Counted from the first letter of the stretch, positions 1 through 7,596 are shown. The stretch: 15,902 bases of DNA from Temnopleurus reevesii (GCA_036244855.1 BQKZ01004641.1:13153-29054), one strand, 5' to 3'. Program-made: numbers and translations. Notes: generated from the sequence alone by a model not told the origin.

Positions 1-1028
1 ATAATAATTATAATAGAAAGACAAGAAGATATGAAGTGCAACTCTCTTTGTAATTAGATCGTTGGAGGAAATGCGGTTGGATTCAATACATTATTATTAT
101 TATTATTATATATATATATGTGTCACGCAGTTTACCTATGAAAACAAATTTTGCTACATGAATATGTGCATAATAAATACCATATTTCGTTCGGTCAAAT
201 GGAAGTTGAAGCACAAGTGGCTTCAATGATTTCTATAAATAGTTCTCACTAAATTGCTTGGATACCAATTGACGGCTTACAAAAAAATACCTTGAGGACA
301 TATTGAGCAGGCAGAAACTGCAATAAAAAAATGAATGTATTCTACTTTATTCATAAATGCAACATTTCTAGCACATGAAGCGGATAATAAATTGTGGGAA
401 CACGGAACATGCCAGAGACATGGTTAAACCCGAGGTAATAGAGATCAAAGACGACCAAGGCAGTAAATTGATTTCCCCAACTCGCAGATTATATGACTTG
501 TTGCAAAATTCTGTTTATTTTTGTTAATTAAATGTTTTCTTAGTTGTAACCTAGCAAGAACTGTAAAAAAAAAATAGATGCCATGATATAGATTGCGAAT
601 AAAAAGGCGATCTGGGTCGAAGAAATCACTGTAAGTTCCTTCAGGGCACTTGTTTTTATGGAACATGGTGTATTGACCATTATGAAATACAAATATTTTG
701 AATCATAATCTATAAGCATATTCCTTAATCAACAGAGACTGTGGAATTGTTTAACCCAAATTTTAATTTCATTTGTCATTACACCATGTATATACAGTAT
801 ATCATGGACGAGTATAAAATTGCATCACTGATATATGTCTTCTCTTTTTTTGCCATTGTGATATCTAGTTTTTCACACTTCTTGATAGCGTAATGTATTT
901 AACAAGACATAGGAAATCTAATTGACAGGAAAATGAACATAATCTGGACGTCTTTGATCGCTGATACCTCTGCTATACAACTAAATTGATAACTCTTCGA
1001 CGCTTTACAAAACTTTCATTCCATTCTT
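1..1028. other. AT-rich non-coding stretch, no gene seen
   Basis: I see no convincing exon, RNA gene or transposon terminus here. The one open frame of note (minus strand, about 73 codons near 445-666) has no recognisable motif and lies in low-complexity A/T sequence. A TTA/TA microsatellite is listed separately. Confidence 0.6.
91..119. repeat. (TTA)n followed by (TA)n microsatellite
   Basis: Uninterrupted TTA units run directly into TA units. A compound array of this type is often the tail of a degraded SINE or LINE, but no element body is visible on either side. Confidence 0.9.
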
Positions 1029-1277
1029 AAGCCAGCGTCACACCTTTGCTTTTTTAGCCTGTGTCGGCCTAGCGTTTTTGGAAATTAAAATCGCTCCCTT
1101 GACCGATAGCATACGCAGATCAGACGATGGACTGACGTTCGGCTTGCGCTCAACGAGCGTACGATGAGCGTCAGTCCAACGCATGACCTGCGTCTTTGTG
1201 CGTCAAGGGAGCGTTTTTAATTTCCAAAAATGCTTTGGCCGACGCAGGCTGAAAACGCAAAGGTGTGACGTAGGCTT
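1029..1277. mobile_element. Foldback MITE-like element, family A copy 1
   Basis: The left end reads AAGCCAGCGTCACACCTTTG and the reverse complement of the right end reads AAGCCTACGTCACACCTTTG. The complementarity continues inward for roughly 75 bases through AGCCTG.GTCGGCC and a GGAAATTAAAA stretch. The centre folds again: GGACTGACG at 1129-1137 pairs with CGTCAGTCC at 1169-1177. The whole 249 bp is therefore one long imperfect palindrome with no coding capacity, as expected of a non-autonomous foldback DNA element. A related copy lies at 8490-8726. The flanks are TTA-like on the left and TGA on the right, so no clean target-site duplication can be claimed and the superfamily is unresolved. 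Confidence 0.85.
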
Positions 1278-1732
1278 GAGATACGTATATGTGATTTTTA
1301 AAGATTTTACGAAAAAAAAATATTTGGTATTACAATAAGCGTCTTGATTGGAATATTTCAAGGAGTGAATATGATGGAGTGGAAGGGTTGGGGACGACAG
1401 GAAATTATCCATGTTATCTTATGAATGTATTGTCAATACATGGATTGGAATGGGTAACGATAATATCGGAATACGATGCCGCTTTTTCTGTATACGTTGG
1501 AGGAAAGAAAAGTAAATGTAATTTATTATATTGTCGCCCGCGTGAGACCATTCCCTCTTTGCTCTATACAGCTATTGGTTAAAATATGCCCAGCTTATGG
1601 TAAAATTACACAATTCAACTAAAAGCCGGATATATTTGACACAAATGTTGGTTAAGATAAGTCCAAATGATGGTGGAATTGCAAAATGTCTCCATAAGTT
1701 GAACAGCATGTTGCCCAATGTTCTGTAGACTT
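1278..1732. other. Inter-element spacer, no gene seen
   Basis: This stretch separates foldback elements A1 and B. A plus-strand open frame of about 67 codons near 1379-1582 has no recognised motif, acceptor or composition shift, and I do not call it a gene. Confidence 0.5.
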
Positions 1733-1735
1733 TTA
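1733..1735. other. Left TTA target-site duplication of element B
   Basis: TTA directly abuts the terminal inverted repeat of element B and matches the TTA at 1866-1868. A 3-bp match could arise by chance, but it sits exactly at the arm boundary on both sides. Confidence 0.65.
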
Positions 1736-1865
1736 AGCCCCGGTCACATAGGGCCCCGGGAACAACACGATTCAACACGACTCTTTGTTCTGAGGCAGTT
1801 AACTGTGAATTAACAAAGAGTCGTGTTGAATCGTGTTGCTTCCGGGCCTCTATGTGACCGGGGCA
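1736..1865. mobile_element. Foldback MITE, family B, flanked by TTA
   Basis: Arms 1736-1789 and 1812-1865 are reverse complements over 54 bp with five mismatches by my count. They enclose a 22-nt loop that contains the palindrome CAGTTAACTG. The termini are (A/T)GCCCCGGTCACATAG. Both sides carry TTA (1733-1735 and 1866-1868), which fits a 3-bp target-site duplication. A TTA/TAA duplication with GC-rich inverted repeats is the usual signature of PIF/Harbinger-type elements, so a non-autonomous Harbinger derivative is the best reading. The 130-bp length and lack of coding capacity fit a MITE. The well-preserved arms suggest it is not very old. Confidence 0.85.
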
Positions 1866-1868
1866 TTA
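1866..1868. other. Right TTA target-site duplication of element B
   Basis: This is the partner of the TTA at 1733-1735, immediately outside the right arm. Confidence 0.65.
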
Positions 1869-2129
1869 GGATTATGCATTCAATGCAATCCAGTCGGCAC
1901 AGTGCATGGTTGCCGTGACATGGTCGCTGAATAGAGCGGACGTGAGGTGGAGGGAGACCGGTGGCAATTATGGAGAAATTAATCAGCAGCGTTCCGGCGT
2001 GATCGACCTTAGGTGGGATTTAATTGCAGTTATAATGAGGGAAGAAGAACGTGACCAATGAATAAACATGGACACCACATGCACGTACAGCTACTAACCA
2101 TGAATATTTTAACATTCATGGAACATTGC

Positions 2130-2290
2130 ATTTGGGGTGCCCCCCCCCCCCGCGTAGATATTCTTACGGCCCAAATTTAATGCAAGAGGAGGCCAAATCT
2201 GGAGACCCCTTTCCCTTGCCTACGGACAATTGAGGAGGGGGGGGGTTGCAAGCAACCAGTTGCGCCCCCTGGTAGGCAAAATCATGGACA
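2130..2290. repeat. Poly-C / poly-G region with TTGCCTAC inverted repeat
   Basis: A C12 run (2140-2151) and a G9 run (2237-2245) lie about 90 bases apart. TTGCCTAC near 2216 is matched by GTAGGCAA near 2271, enclosing the G run and the motif GTTGCGCCCCCTGG. Similar GGGGCGCAAC or GGGTGCGACCCC motifs beside C runs recur near 5146 and at the right end of the window. This suggests a short dispersed repeat family whose core is a G/C homopolymer. Confidence 0.5.
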
Positions 2291-2306
2291 CGGGCATCCA
2301 TTTTCC

Positions 2307-2516
2307 ATGATTCTTTTCAGTGCGCAGGAACGTTTTTACAATGTTTATGGGTTCAGTGTACTGTCAAATTTGAAAATTTTGGGTCATCACCAGAGTTTTT
2401 ATTTGGAATGTGAAATAGATTTTAAAAAACTTCAGGTTCTTTTGAAAAGATATATCGAATCTCTTATTACTCCCATAGAACAGAAATGTACCATTGCATT
2501 TTCATTATCATTCTGA
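2307..2516 (+). CDS. Short hypothetical ORF, 69 codons
   Basis: This has a true ATG and a TGA stop. The product starts MILFSAQERF, has a basic, leucine-rich middle (KKLQVLLKRYIESL) that could be helical, and contains two cysteines. No family is recognised. A pyrimidine-rich TTCTTTTCAG just after the ATG could instead be a splice acceptor, which would make this the end of a terminal exon. The region is as AT-rich as its surroundings, so chance is the most likely explanation. It is listed because it is one of few frames here with a genuine ATG and mixed amino-acid composition. Confidence 0.13.
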   Translation: MILFSAQERFYNVYGFSVLSNLKILGHHQSFYLECEIDFKKLQVLLKRYIESLITPIEQKCTIAFSLSF

Positions 2517-2519
2517 CAT

Positions 2520-2935
2520 GAACATATATAAGGTATATGTTGTCTGTTGGACTGAGAAAGTGGTATACTTCATACAACGTGGAAGATGGGCATTATACTT
2601 TCATTCCATTCATAAATATTTATGATTTTTAAACATTAACACAAAATTTGGCATTATACGGGCATTTAAATTGCCTGAAAAGCATTAAGTAATGGTTCAA
2701 CAAGTTGATTTAGGTGAGTCGTGTAGGTATATTCGTATACGTCTGGTTGTTCGATGACCGACAATTTTGTAAAATAGTGTTAGTCCGTCGGCATTGCTGT
2801 GTTCTTAGTGTTTTTGTTGTTTTTGTTGAGGTTATTCATTATGATTTCAAATTTAAACATCGGGAATATATAACGAGAAAATAAAGCCAAGGACCATTTG
2901 AAATCAAATTTCAGGTCAAAGGCCGATGACACTCA
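2520..2935. other. AT-rich stretch, no gene seen
   Basis: I see nothing structured here apart from a short TTG-rich patch near 2809-2830. The right edge is the A/T-rich tail of the SINE. Confidence 0.5.
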
Positions 2936-3126
2936 TATATTATTAATAAAATAATAATAATGTCTCATTTTCCCAGGATAGCCACATTCGGCTGTAAACT
3001 GGCCGCTCTTCCAGCGGGCTCTGCATAACATAAAGTTATTATTACCCTTCTCCTTTCTTAAATGCCGAGCACCTGGCAAGAAGGCAGATGGTCCCATTTT
3101 TATAAGTCTTTGATATGACTCGGCCG

Positions 3127-3137
3127 GGGATCGAACC
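3127..3137 (-). promoter_or_regulatory. RNA polymerase III B box of the SINE
   Basis: Minus-strand GGTTCGATCCC agrees with the B-box consensus GGTTCGANTCC apart from one base. Confidence 0.85.
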
Positions 3138-3168
3138 CACGATCTTCCGTTCATGGGGCAGACGCTCT

Positions 3169-3180
3169 ACCACTGAGCCA
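3169..3180 (-). promoter_or_regulatory. RNA polymerase III A box of the SINE
   Basis: Minus-strand TGGCTCAGTGGT agrees with the tRNA A-box consensus TRGCNNAGYNGG. Confidence 0.85.
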
Positions 3181-3275
3181 CACATGACCGGTTATTAGTT
3201 TATTTATTGTGATTTCTCTTTATACGAATGAATTTAAAAAAAAAAGCGTAAAGGTACGTGTGGCTATTTTCTGAG

Positions 3276-3515
3276 GTTCAGTTGGTGGAGAGCAACTATA
3301 ATATTACAAACAAAGAAGTCACGATAATTTCTGCGATTACTTGCAATCTATTTGGTCACATTATTACTCATGATCACAAAGAACATGCTATAAACTATTT
3401 TCAAAAAGTTGAGTGGGCCACAGACAATAGAACAGTACGCCGTGTATTCATCTGTGCGGACAGAACAATCACAAGCCGGTTCCGACTTGAAGAGCATTAC
3501 AATAAGGAGCATTGA
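3276..3515 (+). CDS. Candidate exon ending in a zinc-finger-like motif
   Basis: An open frame follows CTATTTTCTGAG (possible, weak acceptor ending at 3275) and gives 79 residues before TGA. No ATG lies upstream in frame (the frame opens at a GTG at 3258), so if it is real it is a terminal exon or fragment. Composition is protein-like, with balanced acidic and basic residues. The last residues contain I-x5-L-x2-H-x4-H (L in FRLEEH, ending HYNKEH), the spacing of the C-terminal half of a C2H2 zinc finger. Only one of the expected cysteines (in VFICAD) is present, so a working finger is unlikely. It starts about 85 bp from the 5' end of the SINE, so the region may be a transposon- or pseudogene-derived remnant. 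No AATAAA is seen close downstream. Confidence 0.22.
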   Translation, partial: VQLVESNYNITNKEVTIISAITCNLFGHIITHDHKEHAINYFQKVEWATDNRTVRRVFICADRTITSRFRLEEHYNKEH

Positions 3516-3604
3516 ATTTGCGTTCGAATTTATTTTTCGAAAATAGTTTATATAGTGTTAAAGGTTGTAAGCTGTCACACCATCGCATTGTCAAGGGGTT
3601 GGGG

Positions 3605-3839
3605 TATTCTGCAAGCACATAATCTAGACTTTCAGTGTGTGCATGTGTAGAGCGTGGTACAGGGTATGCATTGTGTGACTACATCACACACATGCAGCAT
3701 TGCTCTATCCCTAGACTGAGGATAGAGCAATGATGTATGTGTGTGATGTAGTCACACAATGCATGGAAGTATTAAAGAACCATCTATCACGCTCTGCATA
3801 AGTACACACCGAAAGTCTAGGGTATGTGCTTGCAGAATA
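3605..3839. mobile_element. Foldback element, family C, with near-perfect inner hairpin
   Basis: The outer arms begin TATTCTGCAAGCACATA on the left (3605) and, in reverse complement, the same TATTCTGCAAGCACATA on the right (ending 3839). Both continue through CTAGACTTTC and a GAGCGTG block. The centre is a separate and much better conserved stem at 3667-3763. The element has no coding capacity. Both ends read TA before TTCTGC, so a TA target duplication of Tc1/mariner type is possible. In a palindrome the TA could equally be part of the inverted repeat, so this is not proof. It sits between G-rich tracts (GGGG on the left, GGGT then G11 on the right). Confidence 0.82.
3667..3763. repeat. 44-bp inner hairpin of element C
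   Basis: Arms 3667-3710 and 3720-3763 are reverse complements over 44 bp with two mismatches by my count, around a 9-nt loop (3711-3719). A transcript of either strand would fold into a long stem similar in size to miRNA precursors or MITE-derived small-RNA hairpins. Nothing in the sequence shows that it is transcribed. Confidence 0.9.
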
Positions 3840-3992
3840 GGGTGGGGGGGGGGGACTTTCACGATTCAAGCGTTGCTCGCCATATTGCACTCCCCTACTA
3901 GTCTTATTCATTGCCACTCAAATTTCCTCAGACAAAACATAACATATTGATGGCTATTGATAGCCTATACATCTACTACGCCTTGTTTAATG

Positions 3993-4041
3993 TTATTATT
4001 CATAACCGTGTGCCCCTAGACCGATAATCAATGAATAATAA
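3993..4041. repeat. Perfect 11-bp inverted repeat
   Basis: TTATTATTCAT (3993-4003) and ATGAATAATAA (4031-4041) are exact reverse complements around a 27-nt loop. A second short pair, GACCGC (4065-4070) and GCGGTC (4086-4091), follows. These may be the centre or an arm of a decayed foldback element, though no outer arms are visible. Confidence 0.6.
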
Positions 4042-4259
4042 TCCGATCTATCGTTCCATAGTGTGACCGCAGTGTTATGATAAACGCGGTCAACTGTTTT
4101 GTACCCAGGAATATTTCGTGTAAAAATTACCGCAACCACTAATTTGTGGGGAAAGGAAAACACAACGGGCTTCGTTTGCATAGTTTACGGGGGAGAGCAC
4201 ACGTAAGGCTTGGACAGTTAACTCATGGCGATAGAAGTTTTATCTTTTAATATATCATT

Positions 4260-4443
4260 CAGGGCCCAATTGCGCGAAATGGTCTTAGCTATCCTCTTCT
4301 TGCCAAGACGTCTAAACTTCTTGCGCCGTCCTCTTAACATAGACGTATCCACGTTTGTATCTGTGTTACGAGGGTGGTGCAAGAAGTAAAGACGTCTCAG
4401 CAAGAATTCAATAGCAAAGACAATTTCGTGCAATTGGCCCCAG
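4260..4443. mobile_element. Foldback MITE-like element, family D
   Basis: The left end reads CAGGGCCCAATTGCGCGAAA and the reverse complement of the right end reads CTGGGGCCAATTGCACGAAA. Complementarity continues inward through GTCTT.GCTAT, TTCTTGC, AGACGTCT and ACTTCTTGC. It is a single imperfect palindrome of about 184 bp. The CAGGG-like terminus recalls hAT elements, but the 8-bp flanks (ATATCATT and ATAAAAAA) do not match, so the superfamily is open. A minus-strand frame through the element encodes an arginine/lysine-rich peptide (RGRRKKFRRLGKKR); it is a by-product of the repeat sequence. The arms have diverged more than those of element B, implying an older insertion. Confidence 0.8.
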
Positions 4444-4711
4444 ATAAAAAATGAAATGCACTCTGGCAGCCAATATATATATAAAAATGCATATAGTTTT
4501 CATATTCTAAAAGTGAAATAGATATTATGTCGAGTATTTTATACATAAATAATTTCTTATCCAGTATTCGTCCTGTGATCATGATTGGAGTACTATAATT
4601 TGTAGCACTACGGTATATCAGTGCCTTCTGCGTCACATGGGGAGGGGGTTTAAATCTGTTTTGGTTTGATAAAATATGTTCCGACCAAAGAGTATACCTT
4701 TATGGTTCCGA
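4444..4711. other. AT-rich spacer up to the C run
   Basis: A/T-rich DNA with a short TATATA patch near 4474-4482. No gene or repeat terminus is seen. Confidence 0.5.
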
Positions 4712-4842
4712 CCCCCCCCCCCCCCCCCCCCCCCCCCCCCNNNNNNNNNNNNNNNNNNNNNNNNNNNNNNNNNNNNNNNNNNNNNNNNNNNNNNNNNNNN
4801 NNNNNNNNNNNNNNNNNNNNNNTCTCTCTCTCTCTCTCTCTT
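4712..4842. other. C29 run, assembly gap of 82 N, then (TC)n
   Basis: Twenty-nine C residues (4712-4740) run into 82 N (4741-4822), which are followed by a TC dinucleotide array to about 4841. Sequence on both sides of the gap is pure pyrimidine on the plus strand, so the missing bases are probably more poly-C and/or (TC)n. The true length is unknown. Every frame crossing this region (poly-proline or poly-glycine) is an artefact. Confidence 0.95.
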
Positions 4843-5114
4843 GTTCGTGTCCATGGCGACCATATCACGGGACGCCCCTCCCATTCCTGCCAGTATATCC
4901 TTAGCTGTAATTTCTCTCTTGATCATAAACAGAATGACCCCGTGATCATGAGATGTCAAGTTTACTGCGAAGTCACGCTTTGACGTAGGTAGTATTCTCA
5001 CTGTACTGCAGGAGCTGCGTGAATACTATTCATGAAAGATTGGTTAGTACGGTGCAGATGACTAATAAATTTCATTTGGTGAATTTGAGTATTCGAAGGA
5101 AATAAGGGCCAACA

Positions 5115-5245
5115 CCCCCCCCCCCCCCACCCCCAGGAAGAAGGGGCGCAACATTAGAGTAATCTATGGGACGCAAATATTCCTGAATAATATTATTTCT
5201 CCTCTCAACCCAGGGGTGCCAATGCCCTAAGAGGGGCGTCGAAAA
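5115..5245. repeat. C14 run with flanking GGGGCG motifs
   Basis: A C14 run (5115-5128) and C5 are followed by AGGGGCGCAAC near 5144, then CCAGGGGTGCC near 5211 and GAGGGGCGTCG near 5232. These motifs match those beside the other long C/G runs in the window. This is listed as a probable member of the same loose repeat group. Confidence 0.4.
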
Positions 5246-5603
5246 ATATTCGGAGTCTCGAACGGAATGTCAAATCCCGGATAACGCTAACTTTGAGCTG
5301 ACTCATTTCTACCATACACTGTTTGTTGAACGAATTGCAATGATTGATTTTATCATACGCCTAGGTTCCTTACTTAGTCTGATGACGAAATCTAACTTAC
5401 CCGCGCTTTATCTATTTTTCTCCTTCATATTATTTGTATTATTTATTCATTTATTGGGGGGGGGTCCTTTAGTGCAAGCTGATTTTTTTTCATATAGGGG
5501 ATTGCTTTAATATAAATTGCATCACCATGTCTTAACTAATTTTGTTCTCTGACTTGTTAATTTCAAGTCCGTTTGTGGCAATAGCCTAGAACACATCTAT
5601 TGA
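5246..5603. other. AT-rich stretch, no gene seen
   Basis: It contains a G9 run (5456-5464) after a T/A-rich patch. Nothing else is recognisable. Confidence 0.5.
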
Positions 5604-5640
5604 TGATAATAATAATATTCCGATCTTTTATAGCGCATAA
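5604..5640 (-). mobile_element. Possible SINE 3' tail remnant
   Basis: On the minus strand this reads TTATGCGCTATAAAAGATC and then a run of ATT units. A GCGCTATAAA motif just before an ATT-type tail is common at the 3' end of animal SINEs, and a similar ATT tail ends the SINE at 2936-3192. No tRNA-like head is visible further right on the minus strand, so this is at best a truncated copy. Confidence 0.4.
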
Positions 5641-5739
5641 CACATAGCCATAGCATGTCTCTTATATTGCTATTGACGTTGTCATTGTCATCACCATGGC
5701 AACATCATTTAATGTTTTCATAAGCGAGGAGAATCGGAA

Positions 5740-5965
5740 ATGAGGTGTGAAGCGAAATACTGCCACGTCTCCATGACTATTGTTTCTATTTGTAAAAAAA
5801 AATATATCGTTTGTGTTGTGGAAACACGGCTAATCAGTCTAAAGAGCCGCGCAGAAGCCGGTGTTGGGGGCGGTGTAGTAGCCGATTTCTCAGGGATTGG
5901 GCGGAAGAAAACGGCAAGTCCATTCGTTCCTCGAAACAGTTGTTTGGGCAAATATGTTGCCTCAT
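5740..5965. other. GC-richer island, coding status unclear
   Basis: Composition rises clearly above background from about 5825 to 5950 (GGTGTTGGGGGCGGTGTAG and neighbours). Overlapping open frames exist on both strands, including one with a true ATG at 5740. None has a recognisable domain and the plus-strand frames disagree, so I do not choose one. It could be an old exon or a repeat fragment. Confidence 0.25.
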
Positions 5966-6000
5966 ATCAAATCAAATCAAATCATTTTATTTTTCAGTTC
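5966..6000 (-). mobile_element. ATCAA-type tail, possible LINE/SINE 3' end
   Basis: The minus strand reads AATAAAATGATTTGATTTGA and continues with another TTTGAT unit. A poly(A)-signal-like AATAAA followed by TTTGA pentamers resembles the 3' end of several invertebrate non-LTR elements. No coding remnant is found behind it, so this is a weak call. Confidence 0.33.
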
Positions 6001-6006
6001 TTTTGA

Positions 6007-6450
6007 GAATTCAAATAGTCATAAATCGGGATAGTCATTTATCAAAGTATTTCGGACTGTTGGTAATGATTTTTAGTAAGTTTTAATCAATTATTACAAT
6101 AAGTAGATAAAGCTAACATGCTACTTGGTGCTTTTACCCAAATGCTAAAAGTTTATATGTTTTGGGAGTTTCTGTTTTACATTTTTTTTAATTTATTTAA
6201 AAAAAATCGTCCTAAAACACAAAGTATTTAGCAAAAACAGAATAATCTTCGGCTGCCTGAGGCGGATCCAATCGGTGAGTTAATATTCAGGCAATTCGTT
6301 CTGAAGGATCCAACCGTCGTTGACCCCGACATGATTTCGATATGCTTGGTTGAGAGGCTGAATAACTTGTCAAGCAGCTATGAATGATTCTCCTCTGGAA
6401 TTTTATCCGATGCCGAGGGTGTGGTCGCGATCAACCAGGGGGTTGCCATA
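6007..6450. other. AT-rich stretch, no gene seen
   Basis: There is a small direct repeat of GGATCCAA(T/C)CG near 6265 and 6307. No gene is recognised. Confidence 0.45.
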
Positions 6451-6481
6451 CTTTTTTTTAAGGGGGGATTTTTTTGTTCGG

Positions 6482-6551
6482 TTTTTTTTTTTTTTTTTTT
6501 TTTTTTTGCTTATCAAAAAATTTCCAATTTTCCCCCCCCCCCCCCCCCCCC
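6482..6551. repeat. T26 run followed by C20 run
   Basis: Twenty-six T (6482-6507) and, after 24 mixed bases, twenty C (6532-6551). Another C11 run lies at 6654-6664. The combination makes several false proline-, phenylalanine- and lysine-rich reading frames here, which I discount. Run lengths are likely to be unreliable in the assembly. Confidence 0.9.
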
Positions 6552-6750
6552 ATTGGCAGATTGGAAAATCCTGGAGATGATATAACATATGTGGGCGTTC
6601 TAACAGTAGGACACAACTACGGTTGAAAAATGAATTTGGGGTCGTGGACGGCACCCCCCCCCCCTCCTTTTTTCAGTATTATTTACCCACAAGGGGGGCA
6701 GCGGCCTCTTCATCTTTTTTGACCAAACGTTTTGTGGAATTAAATATTTT

Positions 6751-6774
6751 CTTCTCCTTCTTCTTCTTCTTCTT
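6751..6774. repeat. (TTC)n microsatellite
   Basis: Repeated CTT/TTC units with one interruption. Confidence 0.85.
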
Positions 6775-6799
6775 TGCTTTTGCTCTTCCCTATATTTAC

Positions 6800-7590
6800 A
6801 ATTTTTTAATCCACCCTAAATAATTGAGGGGGTGTACATTTTTACACAATTCCATAGGCTTGAACGTATCAACTGAAACAAATGGAGGGGCTGCACTGCA
6901 CCCCACCACCTTTCCGGTTCCGCGGTTCCGTATTGCCACTCCCGCTTGCCATGGCCAAGAACGGTGATTCAAACCTGACAAACCAGATCGTGCGGTCTTG
7001 TTGGTATTTGTTCGCACCGAAAATGAAACAGTTATTCATAGTACGAGTACAAGAGAAACATATTCAGAGAAAATGTCTATTCCATTAGGGGAATTACCGT
7101 ATGTACAGTCTCTACTAGTACATTGGTCGATTGATCAATGCTGCCACGTCATTGCTAAAATCAAAAACAATTGTGGAAAATGAGTAAGATGTGACTATCC
7201 GTTGAAAACTTATAAAATGTTAAAGTTTCATTGGTTTACTCGGATGGGGACACTTGGGTTGGCAACTTTCGCACAATTTGAGACGTACTTGTGGCGTTTA
7301 TAAAAATATTTCCAAAATGGGTTAATGTAAGATTTTAAAAAGAGTACAGCATGATTTTTGACAAATTACATGCAGTAAAAGTTCAGTACATGATAAAAAC
7401 GTCAACATTTTGTTGATTCTCCTGAGCTTTGTTTAATGGGAAATTGTCCGAGATAACGTCACATATTCTGCCAAATTGTCCGGCCGCATTGAGAATGTGA
7501 AAATTTAAAGCTTTCTTTAGCTAATCCCGATTTAATTTTCTAAAATTTTTGCAGTCTATTAGTATTAGTCACATTTTCTCCAACCATATA
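6800..7590. other. Unannotated stretch, no gene seen
   Basis: A modest GC-richer patch at about 6885-6965 has short frames on both strands without recognisable motifs. The rest is plain AT-rich DNA. Confidence 0.4.
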
Positions 7591-7596
7591 TTTCAG

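Larger units (their letters stand above)
2936..3192 (-). mobile_element. tRNA-derived SINE, minus strand
   Basis: On the minus strand the element starts near 3192 with a tRNA-like head. TGGCTCAGTGGT (3169-3180) matches the RNA polymerase III A box and GGTTCGATCCC (3127-3137) matches the B box, at tRNA-like spacing. The anticodon-arm region between them does not fold cleanly, as usual in SINE heads. A body of about 150 bp follows, then an (ATT)n-type tail at 2938-2960. Head, body and simple-repeat tail in this order define a SINE2-type element that would rely on a LINE for movement. The 73-codon minus-strand frame inside it is incidental. No target-site duplication could be fixed, and I cannot name the family. 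Confidence 0.87.

Noticed and set aside
2933..3154. Minus-strand 73-codon frame
   Set aside because: It lies entirely within the SINE and is a by-product of it.
3120..3192. Functional tRNA gene on the minus strand
   Set aside because: A and B boxes are present but the anticodon arm does not pair properly, and a SINE body with a simple-repeat tail follows, so it is a SINE head.
4218..4433. Arginine/lysine-rich minus-strand frame resembling a nuclear localisation or transposase N-terminus
   Set aside because: It lies inside foldback element D and simply reads through its inverted-repeat arms.
4633..5001. Poly-glycine / poly-proline open frames on both strands
   Set aside because: They are translations of the C29 run, the N gap and the TC array.
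5381..5394. Hammerhead ribozyme-like core (CTGATGA then GAAA)
   Set aside because: Only a single base separates CTGATGA from GAAA, leaving no stem II, and I find no matching stems I and III.
6380..6823. Phenylalanine-, lysine- and proline-rich open frames
   Set aside because: They are produced by the T26, C20 and C11 runs and the TTC microsatellite.
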